Notes under the pieces: model-generated | Databases searched by the model: none | Seen by the model: the letters and a program-made list of their open reading frames with translations, nothing else | What the model was told of the DNA's origin: nothing | Part shown: positions 52,800 through 64,000 of the stretch, piece by piece | Layout of the letters: each line of letters begins with the position of its first letter | Numbering within the stretch: position 1 is the first letter of the stretch | Position numbers and translations under genes: made by a program | Assembly: GCA_023846275.1 (NCBI GenBank) | Contig: CM043865.1 | Location: forward strand, 32,688,412-32,752,411 | Source of the DNA: Vanilla planifolia | Taxonomy: Eukaryota > Streptophyta > Magnoliopsida > Asparagales > Orchidaceae | DNA: 64,000 nt | Reading direction: 5' to 3'

Positions 52800-52930
52800 G
52801 GCCGACACGGTGAACCCGTTACGCGTTCGACACGTTTTCGACACGTGAGCACCCGATACGCGCTGTCGACACGCTATCCACACGGTAAGCACACAATACG
52901 CGCTGTCGACACGCTATCGACACGGTAAAC
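52800..52930 (-). promoter_or_regulatory. Upstream motif cluster of the 5' LTR
   Basis: Just upstream of the TATA box there are six copies of CGTGTCG (seen as CGACACG on the plus strand) plus one variant, within about 130 bp. A CACGTG G-box lies at 52842-52847. Part of the cluster is a 40-bp direct repeat in two copies. CACGTG and ACGTGTC are known plant bZIP/bHLH binding cores. Their use here is inferred. Confidence 0.55.
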
Positions 52931-53302
52931 ACCCGATCAGCCGGTTCGATCTCACCCGCCGATCTCGACCGTCCGATCCGCTTATTAGAACGCACACGCA
53001 AACTCACCCGGCGAACCGCCTCCGCCTCCGCTGAACCGTTCCGGTCCGGTTTACGCGCGATAAAAAAACGATTTCCGGTTTAATTTAATTAGATTTTCGA
53101 ATTTCTAAAAATCTAATAAATCCAATTAAATAGGGAAAATTAATTAAAAATTCCTCGGTGCTCCGAAAAATTCCCAAAAGATTTCAGAAATTCCAATAGC
53201 CTACAATTGAGTTCCTGGCTCATCCTACTGTCGATTCGAAATCATCTTAGCCACAATTAATTTATTAAAGATCAAATACATAAAATTTTACCGGGTATAA
53301 CA

Positions 53303-53307
53303 CAAAT
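53303..53307. repeat. Target-site duplication CAAAT, right copy
   Basis: It matches 43051-43055. Confidence 0.95.
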
Positions 53308-53345
53308 CTATGCTACAAAAAAAGATGCAACGTAACGGTTGGGAG
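53303..53345 (+). repeat. Direct duplication unit A, right end
   Basis: This is the continuation of unit A beyond the inserted element. CAAATCTATGCTACAAAAA compares with CAAATGCACGTTACAAAAA at the same place in unit B (54338 on). Confidence 0.55.
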
Positions 53346-53459
53346 AAAACAGTCAGGAAGGTGATATATCAATCATTTGAAGAATTGGTAACAATTTAGG
53401 GGATAAGAAAAGTTGAGGAATAATAAAATCTCATAAGAAAATTATAAAAAGGAAGGAGT

Positions 53460-54375
53460 CATGTCCATTAGGACCTCTCATAACTAAGTGCAGAAAGTGT
53501 TATGGACATCGGGAATGAAGTGTCAACATTGAGGAGATAATATGTCTTCCATAATGGTCAAACAAGCTCTAATTACTATGTGCAACAATGGACATGTTGG
53601 CATATATGCAGAGACGAACTAGCAAGCACTAGCACGTAAGGAAAGGAAAAAGAAAAATAGAAGAAGAGTGAGTGAGAGAGAGAGAGAGAGAGAGAGAGAA
53701 AACTCATACAATAATGAAATAAATGTACTTTATTGTTATTTGTAATTTTAGAGATTTTAAAATTATAAGTATTACCTACATTTGTTCAAAAAAGTATGCA
53801 ATACTATAATAAGATATGACATCTTAAATGAGGAAGGTGAGATAAAAAAATAAAATGTATAAATTATTTGAATTTTATATAAAAATCAAAATTTTCTAAG
53901 TCTTAAAATATATGATTAAAAAAATTAGTAAAAATATTAAGTAGACTAAAAAAATGATAAAAGTTTGTGCAGATATAAAGATAAAAGAATAAAACTAATA
54001 AATTTTTCTAAGCATGAAAAAGTGTTGTGACTCTCATAAAATTAAAAACCAAAAACTGATTTAAAGAAAATAATAAATTATTTTTTTGAGGATTTATTAT
54101 TTAGAATTGTTTTTAAATGATTAAAAATCACAAAAAATATGGATTTTTTTTCAAAGAGTATGCTTTTTTTAAGTATATTCATAAAACATTAGTTGATAAA
54201 TTTTTAAATATTAAATTGATAAAAAAATATTAAAACAAATTAGATTTTTTAAGATTTTAATTTAATATTAAAACTTAAACATAAAAATCCCTAATTTCTC
54301 AACTATAAATAAATGAAGGCAAAACTTGAAACAATGACCAAATGCACGTTACAAAAACTACCAAAAAAGAGGTAG
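53460..54375 (+). repeat. Direct duplication unit B
   Basis: It is the second unit of the older duplication, about 1.04 kb from unit A once the young element is discounted. It holds an AG microsatellite (53674-53699) and TATAAAT at 54304. Similarity to unit A is moderate, with many differences and small gaps. Confidence 0.7.
53674..53699. repeat. (AG)n microsatellite
   Basis: An AG or GA run of about 26 bases in unit B. Confidence 0.95.
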
Positions 54376-54519
54376 TCTATATATATATATCATATATTTG
54401 ACGTTACCAAGTAATTTGGATTTTATAAATTCTTTTTCAAATATTTAAGTTTTTGTTTTGGATTGTACCTATATAATTTTCTTATCATATAGTAGAATTT
54501 GATATATAAATAAGTATTT

Positions 54520-55620
54520 TGAGCTATAATGTGTATACATAATTTCTTGATCATATCATGTGATCCTTAAAACTATTATTCTCTATTATTCATACATGTA
54601 CAATACGATCACTAGAATCATACTATATGATCATCTTCTACTTTAGTATAGTTCATATTATTCATTAATTACATAATACAATTCTTGACATCATATTGTA
54701 TGATCTCATTCTCTCTTTCTCTATCACTTTTTTTTTATCTTGTTATCTTGTCAACCAGTTGTATTACTACGATACTGTCATCGTATAGTTTGATCAATTT
54801 GTTATTCCCCTCTTCACACATTATAATCTTCTTGATCATATTGTATATTTTCATTATTAATCTACCACTAATCTATCATACCTTTTAATGATACTCGATT
54901 TTTAAATCCAATCGTAGTCTCTTCTCTCTCGAGACTTAGGCATTTTATCCATGGTTCTAACTGATCATACAATACAATCAACTCAGTAGTATTGTATGAT
55001 TTTTCATGCAAGAATCTTTTTATAATCCTTCTAACACACTTGTCTAATATCTCAATTAAATCTTTATCTTGATCATATAATACGATTATGTGTATCACAC
55101 TTATATGATCTTACTCTAGTTTCTTGACTAATTTTTCATTCATATCTTTAATTCGTAATAATCATATAATACAATTAATCATATCTTACTAAATGATTTC
55201 CATTTTCTCTCTCGTTATTCTACTGGCCTCACCCATTAATCATATTGATATAATTTGAACCACAATATCCTATGATTAAATCCATATGCTCTTCTTCTCA
55301 TCACCTAGTATAATTTCTTTGGTACAATCTTGTTGTAAATTTAAATATAAAACATCAAATCTTAAAACCATGACTATTAAACCTATTCAACTACTCAAGA
55401 ATAACTAAATTTTCTTTTACTTAAACTTATGTCAATCATCCAGTACGATCAACCCAAATTGTACTCATATAATCAAAACCATTTGACTTAACTATTGCTC
55501 TTCCTTTAAGCCCTTAAAAGATCATCCAATATGATCTCCATAATCGCACTTGTATGATCATAAGTATTATGCCTCAAATACATCATATAAAGTTGGTACC
55601 CTTATGACATTTGTGTGGAA
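54520..55620 (+). repeat. Palindrome-rich repeat family, copy B
   Basis: Near-palindromes of the ATCATA..TATGATC type occur about a dozen times (for example near 54552, 54628, 54688, 54962, 55070, 55155 and 55515). The general layout matches copy A at 12 kb. No coding region is attached. Confidence 0.5.
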
Positions 55621-55859
55621 AACTTGATAGTTCAACCCATGGTAAAGGTACAATACCCATATCATCCTTGTGCAGTAAACTCATTAGTCAAGTCTTACAA
55701 TTCCTTGTATTAGTATGATTTAATGAATCGTCTTCCATTGGAAAATACAAAGTTCCTCTAGTTTCTTTATCATTATCCTCTTATTTGCTCTCTAAAATCC
55801 ATAGGACAATATGTTAAACAAAATAATTTATAAACTTACCTTATCGATATTGTTGGCCA

Positions 55860-56850
55860 TTTAAGCCAGATCACCCTCTTGAGTGAACCCTTTGCTAATG
55901 CACAACAACAAAGAATTTCAAGCTCATAATAATTTTTTGCAATAACAGACAACATCCTATTCTTTGTCAAGATTGGCTTCTTCCTCTTGACTTTTCTCGA
56001 TAGCACAATGCCTCACTCGACATCTACCCTAGCTTCTCAATGGTAGCATGTCACTATAGCTCCTAAAGGCCTTCGCTTGTAGACAATCCAAAGCTAAACT
56101 CAACTCGTTAAGGGAGACGATACATGAGTCGGCTTTTATAATTACTAACAGAGGTTTAGTCATTATAATTATACATAATTAATACTAGTTAATCTTACCA
56201 ATTATACCTAATTTTATCTGTGTGCTAAAAATTTGAAAACATACACGCATGACACATATGTGTATTTATACTCGACAAAATTTTTAGCAAAACCACTATA
56301 TATTCTTGTTCAAAACCATTTTTTTAGCTCTAAAATCTTTGAAATTACAAATCTATCTTGATGTAACATATATTTCTATATTTGCATGTTTATCTTCTTC
56401 AACTTAACTTTGACTTAAGCTAAAATTTACAAAATTTCAAATTTATTTTAAGCTTAATCTTGAAATAATAAATAAATCTAAAGATTTTAAAATTTTATAA
56501 TAAATTAATTATTCATTTAAAAATGATAAATTCAATATTATTAGGTTCATCTTTTAAAGTTCTTCTTATTGATATGTTCAAATAATATATTTTTTTTATC
56601 ATATTTGAGATTTTTGGCATACTTTTTAAGCTTTCATTATTATTTTAATATTTTTTATGTATAATATTAATATTTTAAGAAGTTGACTTTATAATATCAA
56701 AATGTATATCATAATTTTATTAACTTAATTACAAGGCTTATTGCTTATAAATTATTGTGAGAATAATGATTGTTACAAAGCTAATTGTAAGAGTTATCGT
56801 AGTATATAACCTTGAATCATATAATATGTTTTCTTAGCTTAAAATTTGGA
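55860..56850 (+). repeat. AT-rich repeat related to 13.1-14.0 kb
   Basis: It follows copy B as 13.1-14.0 kb follows copy A. The part near 55920-56110 is richer in GC. No open frame or motif is recognised. Confidence 0.3.
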
Positions 56851-57458
56851 TGTAAAAATATTTTTTCTATTCATACTTATACTATTTTTGCGTGTAAATA
56901 CTATTAGTTTAAAATGTGAAATTATATACCATCAAACTAGTATAATATGTGGATCATACAAATACTATCAATTTAAAATATGAAATTATATAACATCATA
57001 CTAGTATAATTCGTCTATCGTATAAGTACTATAAATTCAAAATGTGATTAATTTTCAAAAATTTTTAACATTACAATTAGAGGTAGTCTTAGAGCTATTT
57101 AAAGGCATCTAAATATAATGTTAGAGGATAATGTTTATTTGGAGTATCTTTGTGAAGGATCATACATTGCATTCATCGTTTCTAAGAGAAGATTAAAGTA
57201 GGGTTGAGGTTGCATGTATTGATCTCATCTTCACAAGCCTTCATTACTAATTAAGATAAGTTGTAAGTGTTTAGATTAACTTTCTTAAGTAATATTATGT
57301 ATCTTTTTACTATAATATCAAGTTAGTGTGTCTCTTGCTTAATTGTTAGTTTAATTTAGGCTTTGTATTGAACTTTTATTTTGTTCCTTTCGTCCAATCA
57401 TTGGAAACTTTTATTTGATATTTTGTTTACAAATTTTAATTTAGCTTGAGCTTGAAAA

Positions 57459-57540
57459 CTTTTATCAATCTAATATTGTAGACTTTTATCAAGTCGATAT
57501 TGTAGTCTTTTATCAACTACTATTATAAGCTTTTATTAAG
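57459..57540. repeat. Minisatellite, 24-bp unit, about 3.5 copies
   Basis: CTTTTATCAA begins at 57459, 57483 and 57507, with a CTTTTATTAA variant at 57530. Units share (A/G)ATATTGTAG-like second halves. Confidence 0.85.
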
Positions 57541-59105
57541 GTGTTTAGTATTATTACAAATTCTTTTAGTTATGGATGGATAAAGATCCTAGTTTAGATC
57601 AAAACATTTGAAATCTTTTATACCTTTTCTTTACTTATTTTACAACACAATAAATTTTGCAAAGCTTAACGATATCTTCTTAAAACTAGTATTATAAGAG
57701 ATATTAAGATTTGATAAAATTAAGACTTTCATTAGTAAACATTGTCAAATACTTTTGAGTTGGTTTGAATTTTATTTGTATTTAAATTTGCATAATTCAT
57801 CCATTACCCTCCTCTTGTAAACATTACACTCCTAAATTTTTCAACATTTTCAAAACTATGACTACAATCATCAATAATATGTTTCAAATGTAGTGCCAAA
57901 TGAGATATCATTAGAGCTACATAAAATAATATGTTTTAGGTATATTATTAATTTGATTTGAAAAATATACAAAAGAATTAGCCCTTGATTCAAATAGAAG
58001 AGAAAAAAATAAAATGAAGAAAGATAAGCCAAAAAGATCAAAAAGAAATTTGTAAGATTTTTTTAAAATAGAAAAATGAGTTTTAAAGAATTTAAATTAA
58101 AATGTTGGAATGTTGTTTACCATTCATTACCTATTAATAAGTTTATTATATAATAATAAACACATCATATGACATGGCCCACTTACATTCATGTTGTACT
58201 TTTTTTGCCATTGAACTAGTGAATGATTTACTCAATTTATTTTATGGCCTTATAGTTTAGGTCATAATGATACAAAACACAATACTACAAGGGAATAGTA
58301 AAAGTGAAGGATCTTGTTTTATTGTTTAATCAAAATTTTATTTTATTGTTTAAGTTTTTATGACATCTCACACTTTTGTTTTTTTACCTTCCAACAAGTG
58401 AACTTGTTATTATTAATAGGACAATACTTTTTAAATTTTAGCTATTATACTACAATATGAAAACTAATAGTTTAAAGTAATGTGAAGTTTTTAAAAAATA
58501 AATTTCATTACTTTTTTTAAATGTAAATGTTTATAATTCTTTCAATATGCCTTTCAAAAGATGAGCATGCTAATGGTTTTAACAAAAAAATAATTTTATT
58601 TTCAAATGCAAACAAAAGAAAGAAAAAGGATGCCATGGCTCCAAACTGAGAAAAGGTCAAGACTATTATCACACACATACATTTGAAGATGACCTAATGT
58701 CCCATCACTTATGCCTATCTTGACTAAATTCAACCCAAAACCTTGAAAGGTGGCTCATAGAGTCAATTCCACCAATCCCAACCCAATTTTCTTTAGCTTA
58801 AACCAAAGCGATTAAGCTTGAATGTAACTTTCCTATTTTATATCTTTGATAAATAATTTTGTAACACCTTAATTAGAACTCTGAGCATGAAATTAAACAT
58901 TGATGTTACATTAAAGTTTGCATTTCATCAACAAAATAAATTAATATTATTTTGATTCTTTCTTGAAAAATAAGTAATTTTTTAAAATTGCTTAGAATGC
59001 AAAATTAAGTATTATATAATATAGTGGCTCATTGTTTTTCAATTTTTGAAACTCAATTAGATTTATTATAAATTACAAAAAAGTTATGCTAAGAATTATA
59101 TATAT
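57541..59105. other. AT-rich stretch without a recognised gene
   Basis: Nothing can be supported here. The section 58620-58810 is less AT-rich but has no open frame of note. Confidence 0.45.
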
Positions 59106-59113
59106 ATATGTAT

Positions 59114-59665
59114 GTGTCACAATCCCACTCATAAAACTTCAAATGAAACACAATGAACACATGAAAAACCAAATTACTTGGTTTAAATAGAGTGAATAGA
59201 AAATCCAAAAAATAAACCAAAATCGAGCAAGGGTGACAATATGACATTTCAATCCATGCATCATCTTAGATAAAAAGAACCAAGTAAAAGTAATGCCCAT
59301 AATCTCAAAGTTGCTAAAAAGTACAAGTTTGAAATAAAATACAAGTACTCCATTTATTTAAAAAGTCACATACAAGCATCTTTTATAGATCTCACAAATA
59401 AAGGTTGCTCTCCTACAATTAAGGTCCTAATATGTTTTCTAAAGAATCTCAACTCTATGAATATTTGTATCTTGTCCTGTAATGTAAATAGGTGATAAGC
59501 ATGAAATAATTTGCAGGCAAGTTATAAGTTACAAGTAGATAAGGTAGTATAAAAGTATAAATAAATAGACAATAAGCATGTGTGGAGCAATAAATAAAAA
59601 TAATACATAAAAATCTATAAAAGATATGAAATACTAAATCATTATATGAAATACTCATATATATC
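59114..59665 (-). mobile_element. Possible old LTR fragment
   Basis: It begins with TGTCACAATCCCACTC, which resembles the CA-rich end typical of minus-oriented Ty3/gypsy LTRs. It shares an AAGTATAAATAAATA motif with 10.17 kb. No other end or coding part is found. Weak support. Confidence 0.25.
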
Positions 59666-59669
59666 ATAA

Positions 59670-60650
59670 TCATGTATGCGTATAGTTATCACATAGTATT
59701 AATATCATATCATTTTTTTACTTTCTTTCGTATTCAAATGTGTTTAAACTTTTTTTTATTTCTATTTAATTTCTTTTTTATGACCAAAATTTTCATATTG
59801 ACCATTATCTTGCACTTGTCGTGATCACATATCATCATTTATTATTGAATTATCACTCAAATTGCTTAGCATCATATACTCATGGTATTAGATGTAAATA
59901 ACCTAATAAATGTTCCTTATTTATGTCTCATTAACTCTATGTTTTATATACAATAAACATAAATTTTAAATTCAAAACTCAAAAATATAGTTTATTTGGT
60001 GCCTTAAAAAGTGTGTCAAGATGGTAATAGTCAAATCTAAAGCTTGAACAAGTTATTGTAAACATCTTATTGTAAGGAATCATAGATATGTGGTTTACAT
60101 TTTTTTGAAGATCATTTGTATTTTTAACAAAATTTAAAAAATAAAGATGTAGTAATAATAATAACAATAAATAATTTAATAGATAAATAAATAAATATGT
60201 AATGATTGACTTATTCTCTTATATTAAATGAGACAATAAGTTCCTTCTTACTTCTGAAAGACCATTATAGCATTTGGAAACAAAGTGAGAAAGCATAAGA
60301 CAGAGAGGAGGGGCTTGGAGGGTGAAAGCAAGTGCTTCAGCTCTTAGATCTCATGCTTTTGTGTCATTTCTATGAGATTGGAAAAAATAGGAGAAGCTTT
60401 GAGAAAAAACTAAGCTTTAATCCTAATTTATGGAAATGGTATTTCAAGGTATGATCTCACCAAGGATTTTCTCCCTAAAATATGTATTTATCATTTAGAC
60501 TAGAAAAGAAATAGAATTTACAAGGGTTCAATTGTTGTTAGGGGGTAAACACCATCATCTTTTCGACAAATAAGATCATACTAGGCAATTGTTTAAATCG
60601 TGTGGTATAAGCTTGCAATGCGAGTATGTGAGAGGTTTTTCTTCTAGATG
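59670..60650. other. AT-rich stretch without a recognised gene
   Basis: The part at 60290-60560 is slightly richer in GC and purines and reads like a leader or LTR section. No coding sequence is recognised. Confidence 0.4.
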
Positions 60651-60889
60651 ACTATGATTAATATTGTGATTATATTGGTACAACCTATATATTGAACAAT
60701 ATAATAGGGAATATATTATTACTCAAGATCATCAATCTAATCACTAATTAAAATAATGAAATAATTGGGCTATACTAATACAATACACAATATATAATAT
60801 GATGGAAAAAGAAAATATAAATGTTGTGGTAGTACCACATGTATAATTAGATTAATATGTTGTTACATAAATCTTAAGTTAGGGGCATG

Positions 60890-61290
60890 CATTATACATT
60901 GAATGATAGATCGAGCAAGTATGAAACATGCATTGTCCTTATATGATATGTTTTCTAGCAGCTTAACATAAATTTGCTACATGATTCATTGTTCAGTTAG
61001 CATTAAGTATGAATCATATAGTACAATATTAGATATCATATCATACAATTTGAAATAAAAAATATAACTAAAGAATAAATTGTACAGTAGATCGAACTAG
61101 TACAATTATTTCATGAATGGATTTATTATGGATCATCTATTTGATCATTAATATGACCCATTAATTATCTTATATCATACTAGTATGATAATAGTAATGT
61201 AGTGATTCTACTATTGTAGAGCCTTAATCGTATAATACTATAAGGTTGATCATATTATATGATATGATGACAACAATGAAAAAGAAGATA
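60890..61290 (-). repeat. Palindrome-rich repeat family, copy C (opposite orientation)
   Basis: ATCATACTAGTATGAT near 61186 and GATCATATTATATGATATG near 61247 are strong members of the motif family. The surrounding text resembles copy A when read on the minus strand. Confidence 0.4.
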
Positions 61291-61299
61291 GTTTGGTAA

Positions 61300-62900
61300 G
61301 CATGCTTTCAAAAAATACTTTTATAGTAAAAAATTAGATTATTATTGATAAATATTATTGTGAATTATTTTAAAAAAATAAGGAGAACCAATAAAGAAAA
61401 AGAAAAAGTAATAGAACAGGTGTCTCAGAGTCATTAGATAAACAACCTAATTAACTATACTACAAATAGTTGTTAAATATTCCTTGATATTATTATTGAA
61501 TGTATAATGATGCGAGCATTATATGACAAAGTATTCTTTTTCATATGTTCTAATTTCATTATAATATTATTTAATTATTAGTATATATATGTATATAACT
61601 AAATATATATAATTATATGAGTTATATAATACTATAAATTAGAATATATGATGAGATAAAAGAAAATAAAAATAAAAAGAAAAGAAAAGAAAGAAGATAA
61701 GCTAATATAGCTTAAGGAGCATGGCTCTATCAGACACTAACCCGATAAATGTGTATGTGATATATATCACCTATAGTATTATAATTCTCAAATATGAGGC
61801 TATGGCACATAGAGGTCTCAACTTAGTTATGAAGAGATAATTCACTTCTAAGTGTCGTGAGTGCTTAAAGATGAGTCTTTCATGTGTTAGTGGTCTTATT
61901 TCATTGTTTGCACCAAATGTTGTTATAGGGGGGATTGACTACATGATGAGTCGTGGATATTTAGAGATGGGGCTCTAACTTTTCAAGTATCTCATACCTT
62001 ATAAGCATAAGATGTTAGTATTAATGGATGAGAGTCAGTGATAATGAGATATTTAATTCTCAAGAGTTGTGGGTACTTAGCAATATAACTCTAAAATTAT
62101 GAGCCACTCATTTCTCATTAATATAAGCTGTTGATATTTGAGAGAAAGACTTAGTGATTATGAGATATGATATGAGATCTTTAAGAATTAAGATAAGAGT
62201 TATGAAAAATGTCTAAGTTTAGAGGAAGAATGAACATGAAAAAAGTAAATAAATCAAAAACATGAAAAAAGAAAAATAAGAAGTATTGCATACTTATGAT
62301 ATTTTGGACATATATGTGTGCGTGCGTGTGTGTATGTGTGCACGTGCATTTGTGTATGATTATATATGCATTATTATAATATTTTTATACAAATTATTAT
62401 GCATCATTTTATTTACTACTTTATTTTATTATTAATATATTTTATTTTTTTATATTGCTTTATTATATATAGCTAGAGGTTTATCTACTAAACATATTAT
62501 GCTCATTTTTTACTTATATTGAATAAATATGTTATTGACAATCATTAAGTTGAAGATTCATGAAAGTTGTTTCAGAACCCAAGGGTTAAGAGACTTAAGT
62601 ATTAGATGAGTGTAAGGGATATTATATATATGTGAATATATTTATATTTTATTTTAAATTTTTGTATCAATGATAATTTTAGAATTTTATATTGTATGAT
62701 AACTATTGATTTTTATCCATTATTATTTTATTAGATATTTCAAAATTATTATTGATTTTTATGTTAATCTCACTCATTTTAGTGACATATATCCTCCTTT
62801 TTATATAGTGAGTTATAATTAAACTCAATAGATGTGCATTATGGATGTATTTTATCAAGTTACGTAAATTGATGTTAGGTGAGGCATAACAATAAATCCT
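61300..62900. other. AT-rich stretch with weak LTR-like character
   Basis: The section 61740-62200 repeats phrases such as GAGATA and TGAGTC(T/G)T at irregular spacing. A TG-rich run lies at 62314-62350. No gene is seen. Confidence 0.35.
62314..62350. repeat. (TG)n-rich microsatellite, interrupted
   Basis: Alternating TG and CG dinucleotides with interruptions. Confidence 0.85.
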
Positions 62901-62904
62901 CTAA

Positions 62905-63115
62905 TGTATCGTGGGTCTTAATATGGGTTCTAATGATAATAGAATGGTGGTTTCTTTCTCACATATCATTGAAACATTGCCCACATCACATAACATTCTG
63001 TGCTCATGATGATGAGGCATTGACATGTTGTGTGCCTAATTTAAGTCCTAATAATATAAGGATGGTGATTTTCTTTCTCATATCAGGAAGTTATAAGATA
63101 GAGACAGAAAAATTA
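62905..63115. repeat. Two-copy diverged duplication, period about 119 bp
   Basis: A block with the core ATGGTG(G/A)TTT(C/T)TTTCTCA(C/T)AT occurs near 62943 and 63062. Each copy is preceded by a CTAAT(G/A)ATA(A/T) segment. The rest of the unit is only loosely similar. Confidence 0.6.
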
Positions 63116-63659
63116 TTTTCACATTCTTATCTCTTCTTTCTCGAGATCTTATAGATCATCAGGTTTAAATCTTTTTCTTTCTTTTTTTGTTTTCATTTTA
63201 TTTGTTTCTTTTTATCTTTTATTTTAATTTTTTTAACACACAAGCACACACATATATATCTCATAATAATAATGTGCAATCTTATAAATCAAAACATAGA
63301 TAATTGATTCTGTCATGTAGAATATTGACATTATATTGTATTTCATAATAATATTTCTAAGCTTTTAAATAGCTTAACATATATCACAATTGTTTAGTTT
63401 TTTGAAGTAACGATTTTAAGATGCTATTTCAATTGTCTTACTTTTCTAATATCTCTTCAATTCATTTTTTGTACAATTTTTCTCAACATTTTGTTAATAA
63501 CTATTCAATTTTTTATCCTCAATCTTCAAAAGTCTAAACATTTTATTTACACTCTAATTTTTTCACATTTTACAAAACTATTTATTTTTTATATTTAATG
63601 TATTTGCAAATACTATTACAAAAAAGTCTTGAAATATTCAAAGCTTCATATTGTAAAAT

Positions 63660-64000
63660 TTGATCCCCTAATTGTACTATACAATTACCAATAAGTAGTT
63701 GTTTGAACACTTGGTTAGATAGATTAATCTCAACTTTGACCTATTCTTAAAGTTGATCATATTGTTTAATGGTTCTGTCAGATTGTACGATCTTGAACCA
63801 TTGGATTATATGATTTTTTTTATTTTAGCCATATGTTTTCATTTTAAATAGCTTGATTCATTAAATAAACTTAATTATCATATCTAATGAATATTATCGA
63901 ATCATATGATTCTCTCAGAAATTTGAAGTCCAATACTATATATCTAGTTATATAGTTTGATAAATATTATTGTATTATATGATTTCTCTTGAGAATTTTG
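63660..64000 (+). repeat. Possible further copy of the palindrome-rich family, cut by the window end
   Basis: ATTGTACGATCTTG, GATTATATGATT and GAATCATATGATTC continue the motif style of copies A-C. Too little is in view to judge. Confidence 0.3.

Larger units (their letters stand above)
43056..53302 (-). mobile_element. Ty3/gypsy element 1, Tekay/Del-like chromovirus, looks whole and young
   Basis: The 10,247-bp element has all expected parts: a CAAAT TSD, two LTRs of 2858 and 2854 bp with TGTTA..TAACA ends, an initiator-Met tRNA primer site, one gag-pol reading frame and a polypurine tract. Reading the LTRs side by side I found two substitutions, plus a length difference in one homopolymer that accounts for the whole 4-bp size difference. 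At the commonly used grass rate of 1.3e-8 per site per year, this hand count gives an age of some tens of thousands of years. The clade call rests on long LTRs, the domain order (protease, RT, RNase H, integrase, chromodomain-like end) and RT and integrase sequence style. It is inserted in unit A of an older direct duplication. It may be intact enough to have moved recently, but reading cannot show activity. Confidence 0.96.
50449..53302 (-). repeat. 5' LTR of element 1 (2854 bp)
   Basis: This is the upstream LTR in element orientation, running from TGTTATACCC at 53302 to GTGTAACA at 50449. The promoter-like part lies at about 52785-52930. A GC-rich leader section and an AT-rich candidate intron (52216-52580) follow. 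It is essentially identical to the copy at 43056-45913. Confidence 0.96.

Noticed and set aside
1-64000. tRNA, rRNA and snoRNA genes
   Set aside because: I looked for A/B-box and T-loop patterns (such as GGTTCGAATCC) and rRNA-like conserved blocks and found none. TGGTATCAGA matches are retroelement primer sites, not tRNA genes.

Overview
The window looks like an AT-rich, gene-poor stretch of a flowering-plant nuclear genome. A monocot is my best guess, held loosely. The reasons are one intron-containing plant alpha/beta-hydrolase gene with a very GC-rich first exon, Ty3/gypsy elements primed from initiator-Met tRNA, a plant L1-type LINE, and many diverged LTR-like repeats. I saw no bacterial operons, CRISPR array, rRNA gene or tRNA gene.

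Layout. 0-5.85 kb: AT-rich DNA with a (TA)n tract, a 208-bp tandem duplication, a small exon-like fragment (about 1.88-2.02 kb), an old retroelement remnant (about 2.97-4.1 kb), an 82-bp tandem duplication and a probable old LTR. 5.856-9.701 kb: a rearranged, broken Ty3/gypsy copy (element 2) with intact outer ends and a 5-bp target-site duplication (TSD). 9.7-19.4 kb: decayed LTR-like repeats, including a palindrome-rich family and a 46-48-bp minisatellite. 19.44-22.19 kb: a decayed L1-type LINE on the minus strand. 22.2-33.6 kb: AT-rich DNA with microsatellites, a GC-richer island holding three 41-bp repeats (about 25.9-26.4 kb), and a pair of diverged repeats. 33.615-35.027 kb: the only convincing host gene, four exons on the minus strand with a complete Ser-Asp-His triad. 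36.6-39.5 kb: an old, broken LTR element related to the remnants near 3 kb and 11.3-12 kb. 43.056-53.302 kb: a whole-looking, very young Ty3/gypsy element (Tekay/Del-like chromovirus) on the minus strand. It has nearly identical 2.85-kb LTRs, a CAAAT TSD, a primer-binding site, a polypurine tract and one long gag-pol reading frame. It sits inside one unit of an older, roughly 1-kb direct duplication. 54.4-64 kb: AT-rich DNA with more copies of the palindrome-rich family and small tandem repeats.

The gene and the elements do not form a pathway. The hydrolase is an ordinary host gene in repeat-rich DNA. The most interesting structure is the long LTR of the young element. Read in element orientation it has a gene-like promoter (repeated CGTGTCG motifs, a G-box and a TATA box), then a GC-rich leader exon and a well-formed candidate GT-AG intron. 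This segment is not seen in the 1.5-kb LTR of its relative at 8.2-9.7 kb. All calls come from reading the sequence; no database search was run.
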